A DNA stretch of 64,000 bases from Photobacterium sp. GB-56 (GTDB lineage: Bacteria; Pseudomonadota; Gammaproteobacteria; Enterobacterales; Vibrionaceae). Numbering within the stretch: position 1 is the first letter of the stretch; every line of letters begins with the position of its first letter. Under the pieces are notes generated by a model. It was given only the letters and a program-made list of their open reading frames with translations. It did no database searches and had not been told where the DNA came from. The stretch spans positions 182,068 to 246,067 of the forward strand of contig NZ_PYNW01000006.1 in assembly GCF_003026105.1 (NCBI RefSeq). The letters are read 5' to 3'. Below are positions 37,771 to 47,522 of this stretch, piece after piece. The position numbers and the translations under genes were made by a program.

Positions 37771-39897
37771 ATGTTATTTAAATCACCAGAAGAGTTGGTT
37801 GTAAAAGACGAAACGATTAATTTCTCTAAATATTTTAATCGCATCAAAAATAATTGGCAGTGGATTGTGTTACTGACCGTGGTTTTCTGTACTGTCGTTT
37901 TTTTGAAGTCTCCATTAGCAACGAACTCTTATTCAGCAACATCAACATTAATGATTGATGCAACACCACTAAAACCGATTTCATTGCAAACTTTGCCCAA
38001 TTACGATCCTACGCAAAAAGAATTTTATGCCACACAATATGCATTATTGCGTTCCAATGTGATTGCCGCAAAAGTGATCTCGAATTTAGATCTCACGAAT
38101 AATGCTGCGTTTATGGGGACGGATGCATCACAACACGGTTCAATAAAAGCCAGAATTAAGCAATGGCTGATTGATTTAAAACAGCCTTCTGATGGCAGTG
38201 TAAGTGTCAATGATAGTTTGACTCACACCACACCAGAACAATTAAAAGCATTGCAGATTTTTGCTAAAAACTTATTGATCACGCCTGTTGCTAAAACCCA
38301 ATTAGTAATGGTGACGTACACCTCTAAAGATCCAACTTTAGCAGCCAATATTGCTAATGCTGTAGGTCAGGCTTACATCAATTATTATGTCGATATTAAT
38401 GAAGAGACAAATAAAAAAGCCTCTGACTGGTTAACCTCACGCTTAACCGAATTAAAAGCGCAACTTAATACTTCAGAGAAAAAACTCACTGACTACTTAG
38501 CCAAAGAGAAATTGGTTAATACGATTGCGGTTGATGAACTTGCTAATAGTGAATTGATTAACTTAACCAATCGGTTAGCGGCAGTAACTGATAAACGCTT
38601 ACAAACAGAGTCCCTTTACACCACACTAAGAGGTAATCGTCATCTTAGTTACAACCAAATAGATTCAATCAGTGAAATCTCTAATCACCCACAAATTCGA
38701 GACATCACTAACGCGGAAACAGATGCTGAAAATCTGGTTGCAGAGCTATCAAAACGCTACGGTCCTAAACATGAGAAAATGCTTGAAGCAGAATCTCAAC
38801 TAAGAGCTATTCGTGCGCGCAAAGATCGCATGCTGACACGTTTAGTTGAAGGTATTCATAAAGAACTTGAAAGCAACCAACGTCAAGAACAAGATCTCAC
38901 CGCTGAAATAAACAAGAAAAAAGAAGAGTTCCAATCACTTGCTGTTAAAAAGTTACATTATCAGTCACTTAAACAAGAAGTGGATACCAATAAGCGGCTA
39001 CTTCAAGCTTTTCTTGATCGCCAAAAAGAAACACTTGCAACAGATAACTACAAAGATTCTATTGCCCACTTTACGGACTACGCACTAAAAGCTTATCCGT
39101 CAGGCCCTAATATTAAAAAGAATGTTTTGATTGCAGGTATTGTTGGCTTTGGCTTAGCACTCTGTATTCTTTTTGCTATCCAGTTTTTCGATACCACGGT
39201 TGAATCATCAGAAGAGTTTGAACGTTACTTCGCACTCTTTTCATTAGGTAATCTCCCGTTTGTGAAACGTCTAGCGAAAAAGAAAGGTCCTATTGATGAA
39301 CAAACGCTAAATATCAAAGAAAAACCCGCTTTCTTTGAAGGGATCCGTAACATAAGAACCGCATTGAATTTAGCATTAACCCCAGATCAACGTACCGTGA
39401 TGATCACATCCGCATTAGCCAATGAAGGAAAGACTACACTTGCTGTTAATCTGGCACAATCATTAGCACAAACAGAGAAAGTGGCATTGATCCATGTCGA
39501 TCTTCATAACCGTGGAACGGCACTATCAACACCGAAAGGATTAAGTGAGCTGCTCAATAATACGCTTTCTATCAATGATATTATGGCGAAATCTCACCTC
39601 GATAATTTGCTTGTCATTAACGCTGGTGAGCCCGTTTCCGATCCCCAAGAGCTGCTTTCATCATCGCGTTTTAATGCCATACTTGATGAATTAAAACAGC
39701 ATGTTGATAAGATCATTATCGATACACCAGCAAGCCTTATTAGTAGCGATGCCTTAATTGTGGCAAAAATATCAGATGTAAATCTCTTAACTGTCGCTGC
39801 GAATAAAACCAAACGTAATGACATAGAGCAAGCGATACATAAGTTCAGTGCATATGGGATCAATATCGATGCCGTTATGATCAATAAAGTGATGTAA
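37771..39897 (+). CDS. Wzc-like chain-length regulator with a kinase-like domain
   Basis: 708 residues. A Wzz domain starts near residue 14, with membrane helices at about 32-48 and 450-470 flanking a long periplasmic coiled coil (about 230-430). A cytoplasmic BY-kinase-type ATPase domain occupies about 510-708. Walker A is ANEGKTT (about 550) and Walker B is KIIIDTPAS. The Walker A-prime motif reads ALIHVDLHNRG, with His replacing the first of the two expected Asp residues, and the C terminus (AVMINKVM) has no tyrosine cluster. It should set polymer length and couple polymerisation to export, but tyrosine autophosphorylation of the usual kind looks doubtful. Confidence 0.92.
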   Translation: MLFKSPEELVVKDETINFSKYFNRIKNNWQWIVLLTVVFCTVVFLKSPLATNSYSATSTLMIDATPLKPISLQTLPNYDPTQKEFYATQYALLRSNVIAAKVISNLDLTNNAAFMGTDASQHGSIKARIKQWLIDLKQPSDGSVSVNDSLTHTTPEQLKALQIFAKNLLITPVAKTQLVMVTYTSKDPTLAANIANAVGQAYINYYVDINEETNKKASDWLTSRLTELKAQLNTSEKKLTDYLAKEKLVNTIAVDELANSELINLTNRLAAVTDKRLQTESLYTTLRGNRHLSYNQIDSISEISNHPQIRDITNAETDAENLVAELSKRYGPKHEKMLEAESQLRAIRARKDRMLTRLVEGIHKELESNQRQEQDLTAEINKKKEEFQSLAVKKLHYQSLKQEVDTNKRLLQAFLDRQKETLATDNYKDSIAHFTDYALKAYPSGPNIKKNVLIAGIVGFGLALCILFAIQFFDTTVESSEEFERYFALFSLGNLPFVKRLAKKKGPIDEQTLNIKEKPAFFEGIRNIRTALNLALTPDQRTVMITSALANEGKTTLAVNLAQSLAQTEKVALIHVDLHNRGTALSTPKGLSELLNNTLSINDIMAKSHLDNLLVINAGEPVSDPQELLSSSRFNAILDELKQHVDKIIIDTPASLISSDALIVAKISDVNLLTVAANKTKRNDIEQAIHKFSAYGINIDAVMINKVM

Positions 39898-39962
39898 CCG
39901 CTATTTAAAAAGGTTTAGCGGGCGGTTAACTCTCTGTTATTCGCTCGCTTTAAATAATAACG

Positions 39963-41201
39963 ATGCTTGAAATTAAAAAAGATACTGCAATAGGTATTAC
40001 TGCCTCTTTCCTTATCACTTCTGCACTGGTTTGGAATACCTTTCTAGGATCGGTGGCCGCCCTATTATTTATTCTTGTCGGTGGCACCGTTATTATATTC
40101 CACCTTCACCGAACATTATTAGGAATCCAATATAATTGGATGGTGATGGTCTACCCGATACTCGCTTTGCTTTCCGTATTATGGTCACAATATCCAGAAG
40201 CGACATTTCGCTCATCAATACAATTTATTTTAACAACGGTGATAGGTATTGCCGTTGCCTATAACATCAAAAAAGAACAGTTCTTTGTCGGCTTATCAGG
40301 CAGCGTTATTATTATTATGGCGCTGAGCTTAGTCTCTCACCGGGTAGAGACGAACGGTATGACAGGAGAAACCGTTTTAATTGGTTATCTTGGTAGTAAG
40401 AACTTTTTAGCACAAACCGCTTCGATTGGTTTTTTCGTGGGATTTGGTTTGTTTTACACCCTAGCTAAGAATAAAGTCGAAAAGATTATCGGGCTGTTGT
40501 CGATCGTCTTTTCTATTGCTGTCCTGTTAAAAGCCAAATCTCTGGGGGCGACAGTAACGTCTTTTGGCTCTATTTTTGCGTGCTTTTGTTTATATCATTT
40601 CTCCAATTTTGCGATCACCCAACGCGCACAAAAAGCGACCGTTAATCTGCTTTATTTGCTCGCTATGTGTGTCATCATTTTTGTCTATATCATCTTTGGC
40701 ACTCCTGAATTTAACCACTTCATGATTGAAATCGGGAAAGATCCAACCTTAACCAGCCGAACACTAATTTGGGCTGAAGGGGATAAGGCCATTGCCCAAG
40801 CGCCCATTTTAGGTGCTGGCTATGATGCTATATTCCAGATTGGAAATCCGATCGGCGATGCGGTGTGGAAAATTGGTTTAGTACCACCAGGGGTGGGATT
40901 TAACTTCCATAACATGTTTATCCATTGGACAGTACATTTCGGTTATGTCGGCCTCACCATCTACCTTTTGATACTGGCACGACTGCTTTATAACATTCGT
41001 TTAATTGCCTGCGGACACTTTCAAAAAAGTGATTTCATTCCCGTTGCGTACTTTGTGTTTTTCATATCAAGAAGTGTGCTTGAAGTTGACTGGTTTGCCC
41101 AATTCACCCTCGCACATGTCATGTTTTGTTTTTGCTGGATTGAGCTAGAAAGTAGCGCTCACAAAGCAAAAAGATTAAATAATAAAGGTAATATTTCATG
41201 A
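39963..41201 (+). CDS. Wzy/ExoQ-like polysaccharide polymerase
   Basis: 412 residues with about ten to eleven membrane helices and an O-antigen ligase/polymerase-type periplasmic loop carrying TSRTLIWAEGDKAIAQAPIL, GAGYDAIF and FNFHNMFIHWTVHFGYVGL, the conserved Arg/His positions of the Wzy_C family. In an exopolysaccharide operon with a Wzx flippase and a PCP this most likely polymerises repeat units at the periplasmic face. Its stop overlaps the epimerase start (ATGA). A ligase role is less likely because pglL and any waaL lie elsewhere. Confidence 0.85.
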   Translation: MLEIKKDTAIGITASFLITSALVWNTFLGSVAALLFILVGGTVIIFHLHRTLLGIQYNWMVMVYPILALLSVLWSQYPEATFRSSIQFILTTVIGIAVAYNIKKEQFFVGLSGSVIIIMALSLVSHRVETNGMTGETVLIGYLGSKNFLAQTASIGFFVGFGLFYTLAKNKVEKIIGLLSIVFSIAVLLKAKSLGATVTSFGSIFACFCLYHFSNFAITQRAQKATVNLLYLLAMCVIIFVYIIFGTPEFNHFMIEIGKDPTLTSRTLIWAEGDKAIAQAPILGAGYDAIFQIGNPIGDAVWKIGLVPPGVGFNFHNMFIHWTVHFGYVGLTIYLLILARLLYNIRLIACGHFQKSDFIPVAYFVFFISRSVLEVDWFAQFTLAHVMFCFCWIELESSAHKAKRLNNKGNIS

Positions 41202-42154
41202 AAACAGTGGCTATTTTTGGTGGTTCCGGTTTCATTGCTTCCCATTACATCAAGAAATTTATTGCTGAAGGGGTGAAGGTTTATTCGATTGATATTCGCG
41301 AGCCTAAAGTGCGTCACGATGAAGTTACTTACATAAACCATGACGTTAGAAACCTCAATGATTTAGTGATTGATGAGCCTATTGACTGTATTTACAACTT
41401 TGCTGCGATTCACACCACACCAGGGCACCCCACTCACGAGTACTACGAAACCAATATTGCAGGGGCTAATAACGTTTGTCAGTTTGCTGAGCGTAATAAT
41501 ATTAAAGAAATCGTCTTTACCAGTTCAATTTCGCCATACGGTCCAGGTGAAGAGCAAAAAGATGAAAATAGCCCATTAACGCCAAACTCAGCCTATGGCT
41601 ACTCGAAAATGTTAGCTGAACAAATCCATAAAGCATGGCTTGAACGCAATAGTGAGCATCAACTGACTATTGTTCGTCCTGCTGTCGTCTTTGGCCCAGG
41701 TGAAGGCGGCAACTTTACTCGCCTTGCAGCAATGATGCGTAAAGGCTTCTTTGTCTACCCAGGTCGAAAAGACACCATTAAAGCCTGTATCTATGTGGAA
41801 GATTTGATCTTTGCCATTGAAGTGGCACGTGCAACAGACAATAACTTTGAATTATTTAACGGTGCTTACCCTGATCGTTATACCCTAGAACAAATCATAG
41901 AGGCATTTAAAGCAGAGCACTTCCCAGACGTTAAAGTCTATATGGTGCCAAAATTTGTGGTACTTGGTGCGGCTAAATTACTGCAATTGGTGAACTTTCT
42001 AAACATAGGTATTCACCCTGACCGCGTGATGAAGTTGATCCGCTCAACCAATGTTTACCCTGGCTGGTTAGTTGAAAACCACATAGAACTACCAGGCAAC
42101 CTACAAACAGCGTTAACACGTTGGTCTAAAGACACTGACGGTAAGTTCGACTAA
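41198..42154 (+). CDS. NAD-dependent sugar epimerase/dehydratase
   Basis: A 318-residue extended short-chain dehydrogenase. The nucleotide-binding start is AIFGGSGFIASHYIKKF (GxxGFI), the catalytic Ser/Thr is in TSSISPYGPG and the YxxxK pair lies in AYGYSKMLAEQIHK. ATYV-like regions such as RPAVVFGPGEGGNFTRLA are typical of sugar epimerases. It should make or modify a nucleotide sugar for the polymer. It starts inside the stop of the polymerase gene. Substrate unknown. Confidence 0.88.
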   Translation: MKTVAIFGGSGFIASHYIKKFIAEGVKVYSIDIREPKVRHDEVTYINHDVRNLNDLVIDEPIDCIYNFAAIHTTPGHPTHEYYETNIAGANNVCQFAERNNIKEIVFTSSISPYGPGEEQKDENSPLTPNSAYGYSKMLAEQIHKAWLERNSEHQLTIVRPAVVFGPGEGGNFTRLAAMMRKGFFVYPGRKDTIKACIYVEDLIFAIEVARATDNNFELFNGAYPDRYTLEQIIEAFKAEHFPDVKVYMVPKFVVLGAAKLLQLVNFLNIGIHPDRVMKLIRSTNVYPGWLVENHIELPGNLQTALTRWSKDTDGKFD

Positions 42155-42168
42155 TTACCGCGCCAATG

Positions 42169-42190
42169 CGGCAAGTGTTCTCACTTGTCG
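42169..42190 (+). other. Stem-loop between the epimerase and flippase genes
   Basis: A 9-bp stem (CGGCAAGTG/CACTTGTCG, one G-T pair) with loop TTCT in a 90-base gap. The downstream run (TATTACTTTCC) is not U-rich enough for a clear terminator. It may stabilise or process mRNA, or act as the kind of weak stop that RfaH suppresses. Confidence 0.45.
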
Positions 42191-42243
42191 TATTACTTTC
42201 CAGAGAGCCTCTCTCTTAGATACCAACATCAAAGAACATCCCT

Positions 42244-43674
42244 ATGTCTAAGTCATCCATATCCGGTATGTTGTGGCTGTTTTCCAGTAAGCTATTTCCG
42301 CCGATCATTAACTTCGCTGTATTTACTTATACGGCAAGAATACTGGCTCCAGAAGACTTTGGTTTAGTCGCCCTTGCACTATCCATCATCTATATTATTT
42401 CAAGTTTTCTGCCCTCAGGCTGGCAAAGCGCGATTGTTAAATACCACGAGTTTGGCAAGCGCGAATTTAGTACCATTTTAGCGTTTCTTAGTTTATCGGG
42501 ATTCGCTTTTGCACTGATCGCTTGTTTTGTTATTTCCTTAAACCTTTTTAGCTTTCAGTCTCAGGTATTTAATCTCGCTTTCTATTTAATGGCGATAAAA
42601 ATGCCCTTTGATGCGGCAGGTCATACCCTCACGTTTATATTAGTTCGTGAGCAAAAATACAAAGCCTTGGGCTACCGCACTATTTTAGGTGCGATGGTTT
42701 CAGCTTTGACTATCCTCAGTTTGCTTTACTTTGATTTTAATATCTGGGCACTGGTGTTATCACAAACCATTATTTCGATTTTCAACTTGGTTGCTGTCTA
42801 CATTCCGACTCGTAAAATGTTGGGCTGGTCATTCCGCTGGAGCTTAATTAAAGAAACGTGGGAATTTGGTTTATATAACACCCTAATCACAACCGTTGAG
42901 AGCATTTCTACCCACTTTGAATCTTTTGTGATTGGTAGCAACATAGGTAAATACGATTTAGGCTTTTTCAATATTGCCAAACGCTTATCGAATATCATCA
43001 ACGATATCTTAACTGGCACGTCTTATGACATGTCATTGCCGTATTTATCCAACAGCCAAAACGATCAACAAAGTTTACAACGGGCGATCCGCCAAGCTTT
43101 ATTCATTACAGGAGCGATCACCTCTCCACTGTTCGTATATGGCTTTATCTATTCTGAGACGATCTTCAATTTCTTGTTCTCAGAAAAGTGGATCACCTCG
43201 GCAGGTTATTTTCAGTTTTTCTGTATTGCATTTTTGTTTATCTCTTACAGCATGATCAACAAAACTGCGATCATCGTGACGAACCGATCTCGCTTGTGGT
43301 TTAGAGTACAAATGATCATTGCGGCTATTTATCTGCCGACATTGTACTTTGCCTCAACCATTGATATTCATGCAGTACTGTGGAGCTTCTTAGGTGTTAA
43401 TGCACTGTATTTCTTCACCTCGACCTACTTGGTGACCAGTGAAATTAACACCTCGTTTTACCGCTATTTAAAAAGTTTATGGCCTATTTACACCGCATTA
43501 GGTATTACTGCATTCGCTGCGATGAATCTGCATTTAATGCCGTTTACTCACGAGTTTTTCAATTTGTGCTTTAGCGCCATTCTCTTTTTAAGCTGTTATA
43601 TCGTGTTGTTGCTCCTATTCTCACGACACTTTTTATCGATTGATTTATCCAATAAAAAAATCACCTTCCGCTAG
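42244..43674 (+). CDS. Wzx/ExoT-like polysaccharide flippase
   Basis: A 476-residue MATE-like membrane protein with about twelve to fourteen helices. The N terminus SSISGMLWLFSSKLFPPIIN and the segment YTARILAPEDFGLVALALSI are signatures of WzxC/ExoT flippases. It would translocate lipid-linked repeat units to the periplasm. Ribosome-binding signal is weak. Position between the epimerase and the glycosyltransferases fits the pathway. Confidence 0.9.
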   Translation: MSKSSISGMLWLFSSKLFPPIINFAVFTYTARILAPEDFGLVALALSIIYIISSFLPSGWQSAIVKYHEFGKREFSTILAFLSLSGFAFALIACFVISLNLFSFQSQVFNLAFYLMAIKMPFDAAGHTLTFILVREQKYKALGYRTILGAMVSALTILSLLYFDFNIWALVLSQTIISIFNLVAVYIPTRKMLGWSFRWSLIKETWEFGLYNTLITTVESISTHFESFVIGSNIGKYDLGFFNIAKRLSNIINDILTGTSYDMSLPYLSNSQNDQQSLQRAIRQALFITGAITSPLFVYGFIYSETIFNFLFSEKWITSAGYFQFFCIAFLFISYSMINKTAIIVTNRSRLWFRVQMIIAAIYLPTLYFASTIDIHAVLWSFLGVNALYFFTSTYLVTSEINTSFYRYLKSLWPIYTALGITAFAAMNLHLMPFTHEFFNLCFSAILFLSCYIVLLLLFSRHFLSIDLSNKKITFR

Positions 43675-43712
43675 TGATTTCTGCTTTTTAACTAAGACTT
43701 AAAGGTTATATT

Positions 43713-44696
43713 TTGAGCTGTTTAATTATCATTCCTTGTTTAAACGAAGCTGATCATATTGGTGATCTTTTAACGCATTTTTCTCCATCATTAACAGACA
43801 ACAGTAAACTGGTTGTGGTTGATGGTGGCAGCCATGACGGCACGCAAGAAATCGTGGAGCGTTGGTCTGAAAAAGATGATCACATTGTATTGCTTCACAA
43901 CCCAGATAAGATCCAAAGTGCTGCTATGAACTTAGCGGTGGATCAATTTGGTGACGATTATGAATACTTCATTCGTATTGATGCTCATGGTCAGTACCCA
44001 GATGATTTCATTGCGTCTTTACTCAGTGAAGCAGAAAAACACCAAGCGGATTCTGTTGTCGTCAGTATGTACACCGAAGGTCACACGCCTTTTCAAGTAT
44101 CAGCGGCTATCGCGCAAAACTCCAAATTAGGTAACGGTGGCTCACCACACCGCAATGCACAAAATGATGGTAAGTGGGTTGAGCATGGTCATCATGCACT
44201 AATGAAAGTATCGGCATACCGCGCGGTAGGAGGCTATGATGAAACCTTCATCGCCAACGAAGATGCAGAATTAGATAAGCGTTTAACCGATGCGGGTTAC
44301 AAAATTTGGCTAACGGGTCAAACGGACATGACTTACTTCCCTCGTAAAACGCCAGAATCGCTATTTAAGCAATACTACAACTATGGCAAAGGTCGTGCCG
44401 CCAACTGTATAAAGCACCACACGATCCCGAAACTGCGCCAGTTGATCCCATTATCAGTGGTACCTGTATTATTAATGGCGTTATTGCTTAGTGAGTGGCA
44501 TTTTATTTTTGCTCTACCCGCTCTATTGTGGATCGCCGCCTGTTTACTCGTCGGCGCGACGGGTAAGTCAGATCAGTTCCCACTCAGTGCTAAGCTTTCA
44601 GGGATCCCAGCCATGATCATGCACTTTGGTTGGTCACTCGGTTTTTGTGCAGCCTTGCTCTTCCCAGCCTTCAGAAGGAAGCCTGTTCATGATTGA
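43713..44696 (+). CDS. Family 2 glycosyltransferase, ExoA-like
   Basis: 327 residues. A GT-A fold starts with SCLIIIPCLNEADHIGDLL, then VVVDGGSHDGTQEIV, and the metal-binding DxD-type motif FIRIDAHGQYP. NEDAELDKRLTDAGYKIWL is the acceptor-base region. Two or three C-terminal helices (about 245-320) place it at the inner membrane, as in ExoA of succinoglycan synthesis. It begins with TTG, with AAAGG seven bases upstream, and overlaps the next gene by 8 bases. It is expected to add the second or a later sugar to a lipid-linked unit. Confidence 0.9.
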   Translation: MSCLIIIPCLNEADHIGDLLTHFSPSLTDNSKLVVVDGGSHDGTQEIVERWSEKDDHIVLLHNPDKIQSAAMNLAVDQFGDDYEYFIRIDAHGQYPDDFIASLLSEAEKHQADSVVVSMYTEGHTPFQVSAAIAQNSKLGNGGSPHRNAQNDGKWVEHGHHALMKVSAYRAVGGYDETFIANEDAELDKRLTDAGYKIWLTGQTDMTYFPRKTPESLFKQYYNYGKGRAANCIKHHTIPKLRQLIPLSVVPVLLMALLLSEWHFIFALPALLWIAACLLVGATGKSDQFPLSAKLSGIPAMIMHFGWSLGFCAALLFPAFRRKPVHD

Positions 44697-45621
44697 TCCT
44701 AATGTAATTACGATCGGTTTATGTACATATCATCGCCAAGAAGTTACCGACACGCTCGATAGCTTGGCGAAGGTCGCGATCCCCGACGGTAAACAAATAC
44801 AGATCGTGATCGCTGATAACTCGGTGGACGCTAATTCAAAAGCCTTAATCGAAAGCTACGCCGAGCAGTCGCCATTAGCGATTCATTATCTTCATGCGCC
44901 AGCCTCTAATATCTCAATTGCACGTAATGCTTGTTTAGAGTGGGCACTCAATCATAGTCAATATTTGATCTTCCTTGATGACGATGAATTTGTGGTAGAG
45001 AACTGGCTAAGCGCCCATCTTGATACCGCACAACGCGAACAAGCAGATGTGGTGATAGGCCCAGTACGTAGCATTTACCCAGAGCAAGCACCTGAATGGG
45101 TGAAAGCGCTCGATTTACAATCAGTAAAAGAGCCAATCATCGCACCAAGTGGCAAGATTGAAACCGCCAACTCCGGTAATACCTTAATCAACCTTGATTT
45201 TATTCGACAGCACCCACTGCGCTTTGATTTGGAATACGGTTGCTCTGGCGGTGAAGATTCGATTTTCTTTCGTCAGTTAACGATGAAAGGTGGCACCATT
45301 GCCTTTTCTCAGCAGGCAGAAGCCTCTGAGCATGTACCACTAGCACGCACCGAGTATGACTGGCTGTATCAACGTCGTTTTCGTTGTGGGCAAACCCACG
45401 GCAAGATGTTACTACTCGATAACGCGAGTACCTTCAATCGCTTAAAACAGACATTCCTCGCTGGCGCTAAAGCAGGATTTAGTTATGTCTATGCGTTGCG
45501 CTTTATAAATCAAGAAACCAGCCAAAAGTATTTTTGGAAGTTGCGCGTTGCCCTACACCTCGGCGTGGTAAGTGGTTTATTAGGCAAACAGCACCTCACT
45601 CAATACGGTGACACTCACTGA
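44689..45621 (+). CDS. Family 2 glycosyltransferase, ExoM-like
   Basis: 310 residues from the ATG at 44689, which has AAGGAA eight bases upstream; a longer frame upstream lies within the previous gene and is rejected. ITIGLCTYHRQEVTDTLDSL begins the GT-A fold, YLIFLDDDEFVVENWL contains the DxD site, and SGGEDSIFFRQL the presumed base. It is clearly related to the following gene, sharing the order SIARNACLEW, DDDE and a C-terminal RRFRCGQTHGK block, and both resemble ExoM. Sugar donor unknown. Confidence 0.87.
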   Translation: MIDPNVITIGLCTYHRQEVTDTLDSLAKVAIPDGKQIQIVIADNSVDANSKALIESYAEQSPLAIHYLHAPASNISIARNACLEWALNHSQYLIFLDDDEFVVENWLSAHLDTAQREQADVVIGPVRSIYPEQAPEWVKALDLQSVKEPIIAPSGKIETANSGNTLINLDFIRQHPLRFDLEYGCSGGEDSIFFRQLTMKGGTIAFSQQAEASEHVPLARTEYDWLYQRRFRCGQTHGKMLLLDNASTFNRLKQTFLAGAKAGFSYVYALRFINQETSQKYFWKLRVALHLGVVSGLLGKQHLTQYGDTH

Positions 45622-45650
45622 TCTTGTTCGTTTTTATTCGTGGCTAAATT

Positions 45651-46562
45651 ATGAAAAGAGTACTGCTCACAACCTTAACTACGGGCTCACGTATGGCGAC
45701 ATTCTGCCAGTGTATTGAGAGCCTACAGCAGCAAAATATCAATGATACATTTAGCATTGATATTTTGGTTGTTGAAAACAATAAAACTCACAATCAAGCG
45801 GTAGTTGAGGCGATTGCTCGGTATCAGCACACCCCTTTTACTATCCATCATCAATTGGAAACTACAGCAGGTATCCCTTTCGCACGTAATAACGGGTTAC
45901 GCTTCGGTCAACAGCAAGGCTTTGATTATTTGGCTTTTGTTGATGATGACGCAATTGCCGATCCAAACTGGATCCAAACGTTATTTGTCGCCTTACAAAA
46001 TAATCAGGTTCAAGTGACTACAGGGCCACAATTTCCAATTTATCCTGATGACACAGCAACATTATATACCGCAGCCAAGGTTTACCATGAACGTAAACTG
46101 GCAGATGGTGCTGCGCTTTCTTGGGCGGCAACCAATAACGTTTTGCTTGATTTACACTTCTTTGCGCAAAACCAATTAGCGTTTAATAACCAGCTGATTT
46201 TCGGTGGTGAAGATAAGGCATTGTTCCAACAAGTTGGTCGTCATGACGGCAAGATATTATGGGTACAAAATGCGATCATTAGTGAGTTTATTAGCCCAGA
46301 GCGTCTTAATGTGAAATGGGCGCTCAAGCGTCGTTTCCGTATTGGTGCCACCGAGTTTCAAATTGAATCTTGCATTAACTCTCCTGCAAAAAGCTATGCT
46401 CGCTGCCTATTCAAAGGCTCCGCTTACTTAGCAAAAGGCGCACTGATGTTACTGCCGGATGCATTACTGCCAAGCCGTAGCATCCTCAATTCCTTAGGCG
46501 ATCTTACCCATGGCTGTGGGTTCTTTTACGGCTTATTTGCCAACGTTAAAAGCTACACTTGA
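45651..46562 (+). CDS. Family 2 glycosyltransferase, paralogue of the preceding one
   Basis: 303 residues: MKRVLLTTLTTGSRMATFCQ start, PFARNNGLRFGQQQGFDY, DxD-type FVDDDAIADPNW, GGEDKALFQQVG and the C-terminal KRRFRIGATEFQIE block, parallel to the previous protein. Soluble or peripheral, acting on the cytoplasmic side. Such tandem paralogues often add successive similar sugars; that reading is inference. Confidence 0.86.
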   Translation: MKRVLLTTLTTGSRMATFCQCIESLQQQNINDTFSIDILVVENNKTHNQAVVEAIARYQHTPFTIHHQLETTAGIPFARNNGLRFGQQQGFDYLAFVDDDAIADPNWIQTLFVALQNNQVQVTTGPQFPIYPDDTATLYTAAKVYHERKLADGAALSWAATNNVLLDLHFFAQNQLAFNNQLIFGGEDKALFQQVGRHDGKILWVQNAIISEFISPERLNVKWALKRRFRIGATEFQIESCINSPAKSYARCLFKGSAYLAKGALMLLPDALLPSRSILNSLGDLTHGCGFFYGLFANVKSYT

Positions 46563-46587
46563 TCTGACTTATTACGAGATTCTATAG

Positions 46588-47514
46588 ATGGCAAATCCAA
46601 TTCAAGTTTCCGTTGTCATGGCGGCATGGAACTCTGCTCAATTTATTACTCAAGCCATTGATTCTGTTTTGCAGCAAACCGACGTTGAGCTTGAAGTGTT
46701 AGTGGTCGATGACGCATCAACCGACAATACCGTGGAAGTTGTCAGCAAACATCCCGACCCTCGGGTAAAAGTGCTCACTAGTGAACAAAATGGTGGGCCG
46801 GGTGCAGCGCGAAATATTGGTTTTCAAGCGGCACAAGGTGAATGGATTGCAGTGGTCGATTCTGATGACGCGATGCAACCAGAGCGCCTTTCTGTCATGC
46901 TAAAAATGGCAGCGGATGATACCGACATAATTATTGATAACTTCTGTGAACAAACCGCAGATGGTGTACAAACAGCACCGATTTATAACCGTGCTGAATT
47001 ACCTGTTGGCGACTTCAGCCTTGCCCACCTCATTGCAACCAATTTAATGTTCAGTGATGTACATTCAACAGGTTATGTGAAGCCACTGTTTCGCAATGCG
47101 TTTATCAAACAACATCAAGTGCGATATTGGCCAGAAGTGAAGATTGGCGAAGACTATTATTTCTTGGCTAATTGCCTCGCTTTTGGTGCAAAAGCGCAAG
47201 TTGTCGATTACTGCGGCTATATTTATACCATTCGCGAAGGGTCTATCTCACGTGTCATTAATATCGAACATATCGATACCTTGCTGAAATATGACACCCA
47301 ATTAGTTAATAGCTTTAACTTTGATGCCAGTGCGGTAAACGCTCAGCAATATCGCACTAAAAATATGAACACAGCGCGTAAATATTTAGAGATCGTTGCC
47401 AAGTTAAAGCACAAAGATCTTTCGGCATTTATCGACATGATTAAATATCCACACTCAGCATTATTATTATCGCTACCCGTAAAAAAGCGTCTCAATAGAG
47501 CACTTAACAAATAG
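46588..47514 (+). CDS. Family 2 glycosyltransferase, ExoO-like
   Basis: 308 residues with the canonical GT2 start VSVVMAAWNSAQFITQAIDS, then LEVLVVDDASTDNTVEVV, GGPGAARNIGFQAAQGEW, DxD-type VVDSDDAMQPERL and the base region KIGEDYYFLANCLAFG. It resembles ExoO/ExoW-type transferases of succinoglycan loci. It is followed 8 bases later by the GH16 gene, so the two are co-transcribed. Confidence 0.88.
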   Translation: MANPIQVSVVMAAWNSAQFITQAIDSVLQQTDVELEVLVVDDASTDNTVEVVSKHPDPRVKVLTSEQNGGPGAARNIGFQAAQGEWIAVVDSDDAMQPERLSVMLKMAADDTDIIIDNFCEQTADGVQTAPIYNRAELPVGDFSLAHLIATNLMFSDVHSTGYVKPLFRNAFIKQHQVRYWPEVKIGEDYYFLANCLAFGAKAQVVDYCGYIYTIREGSISRVINIEHIDTLLKYDTQLVNSFNFDASAVNAQQYRTKNMNTARKYLEIVAKLKHKDLSAFIDMIKYPHSALLLSLPVKKRLNRALNK

Positions 47515-47522
47515 GTTTTGTC

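Noticed and set aside
44626..44688. Longer N terminus for the second glycosyltransferase
   Set aside because: It lies inside the end of the previous gene, lacks the GT2 start motif, and a good ribosome-binding site precedes the ATG at 44689.
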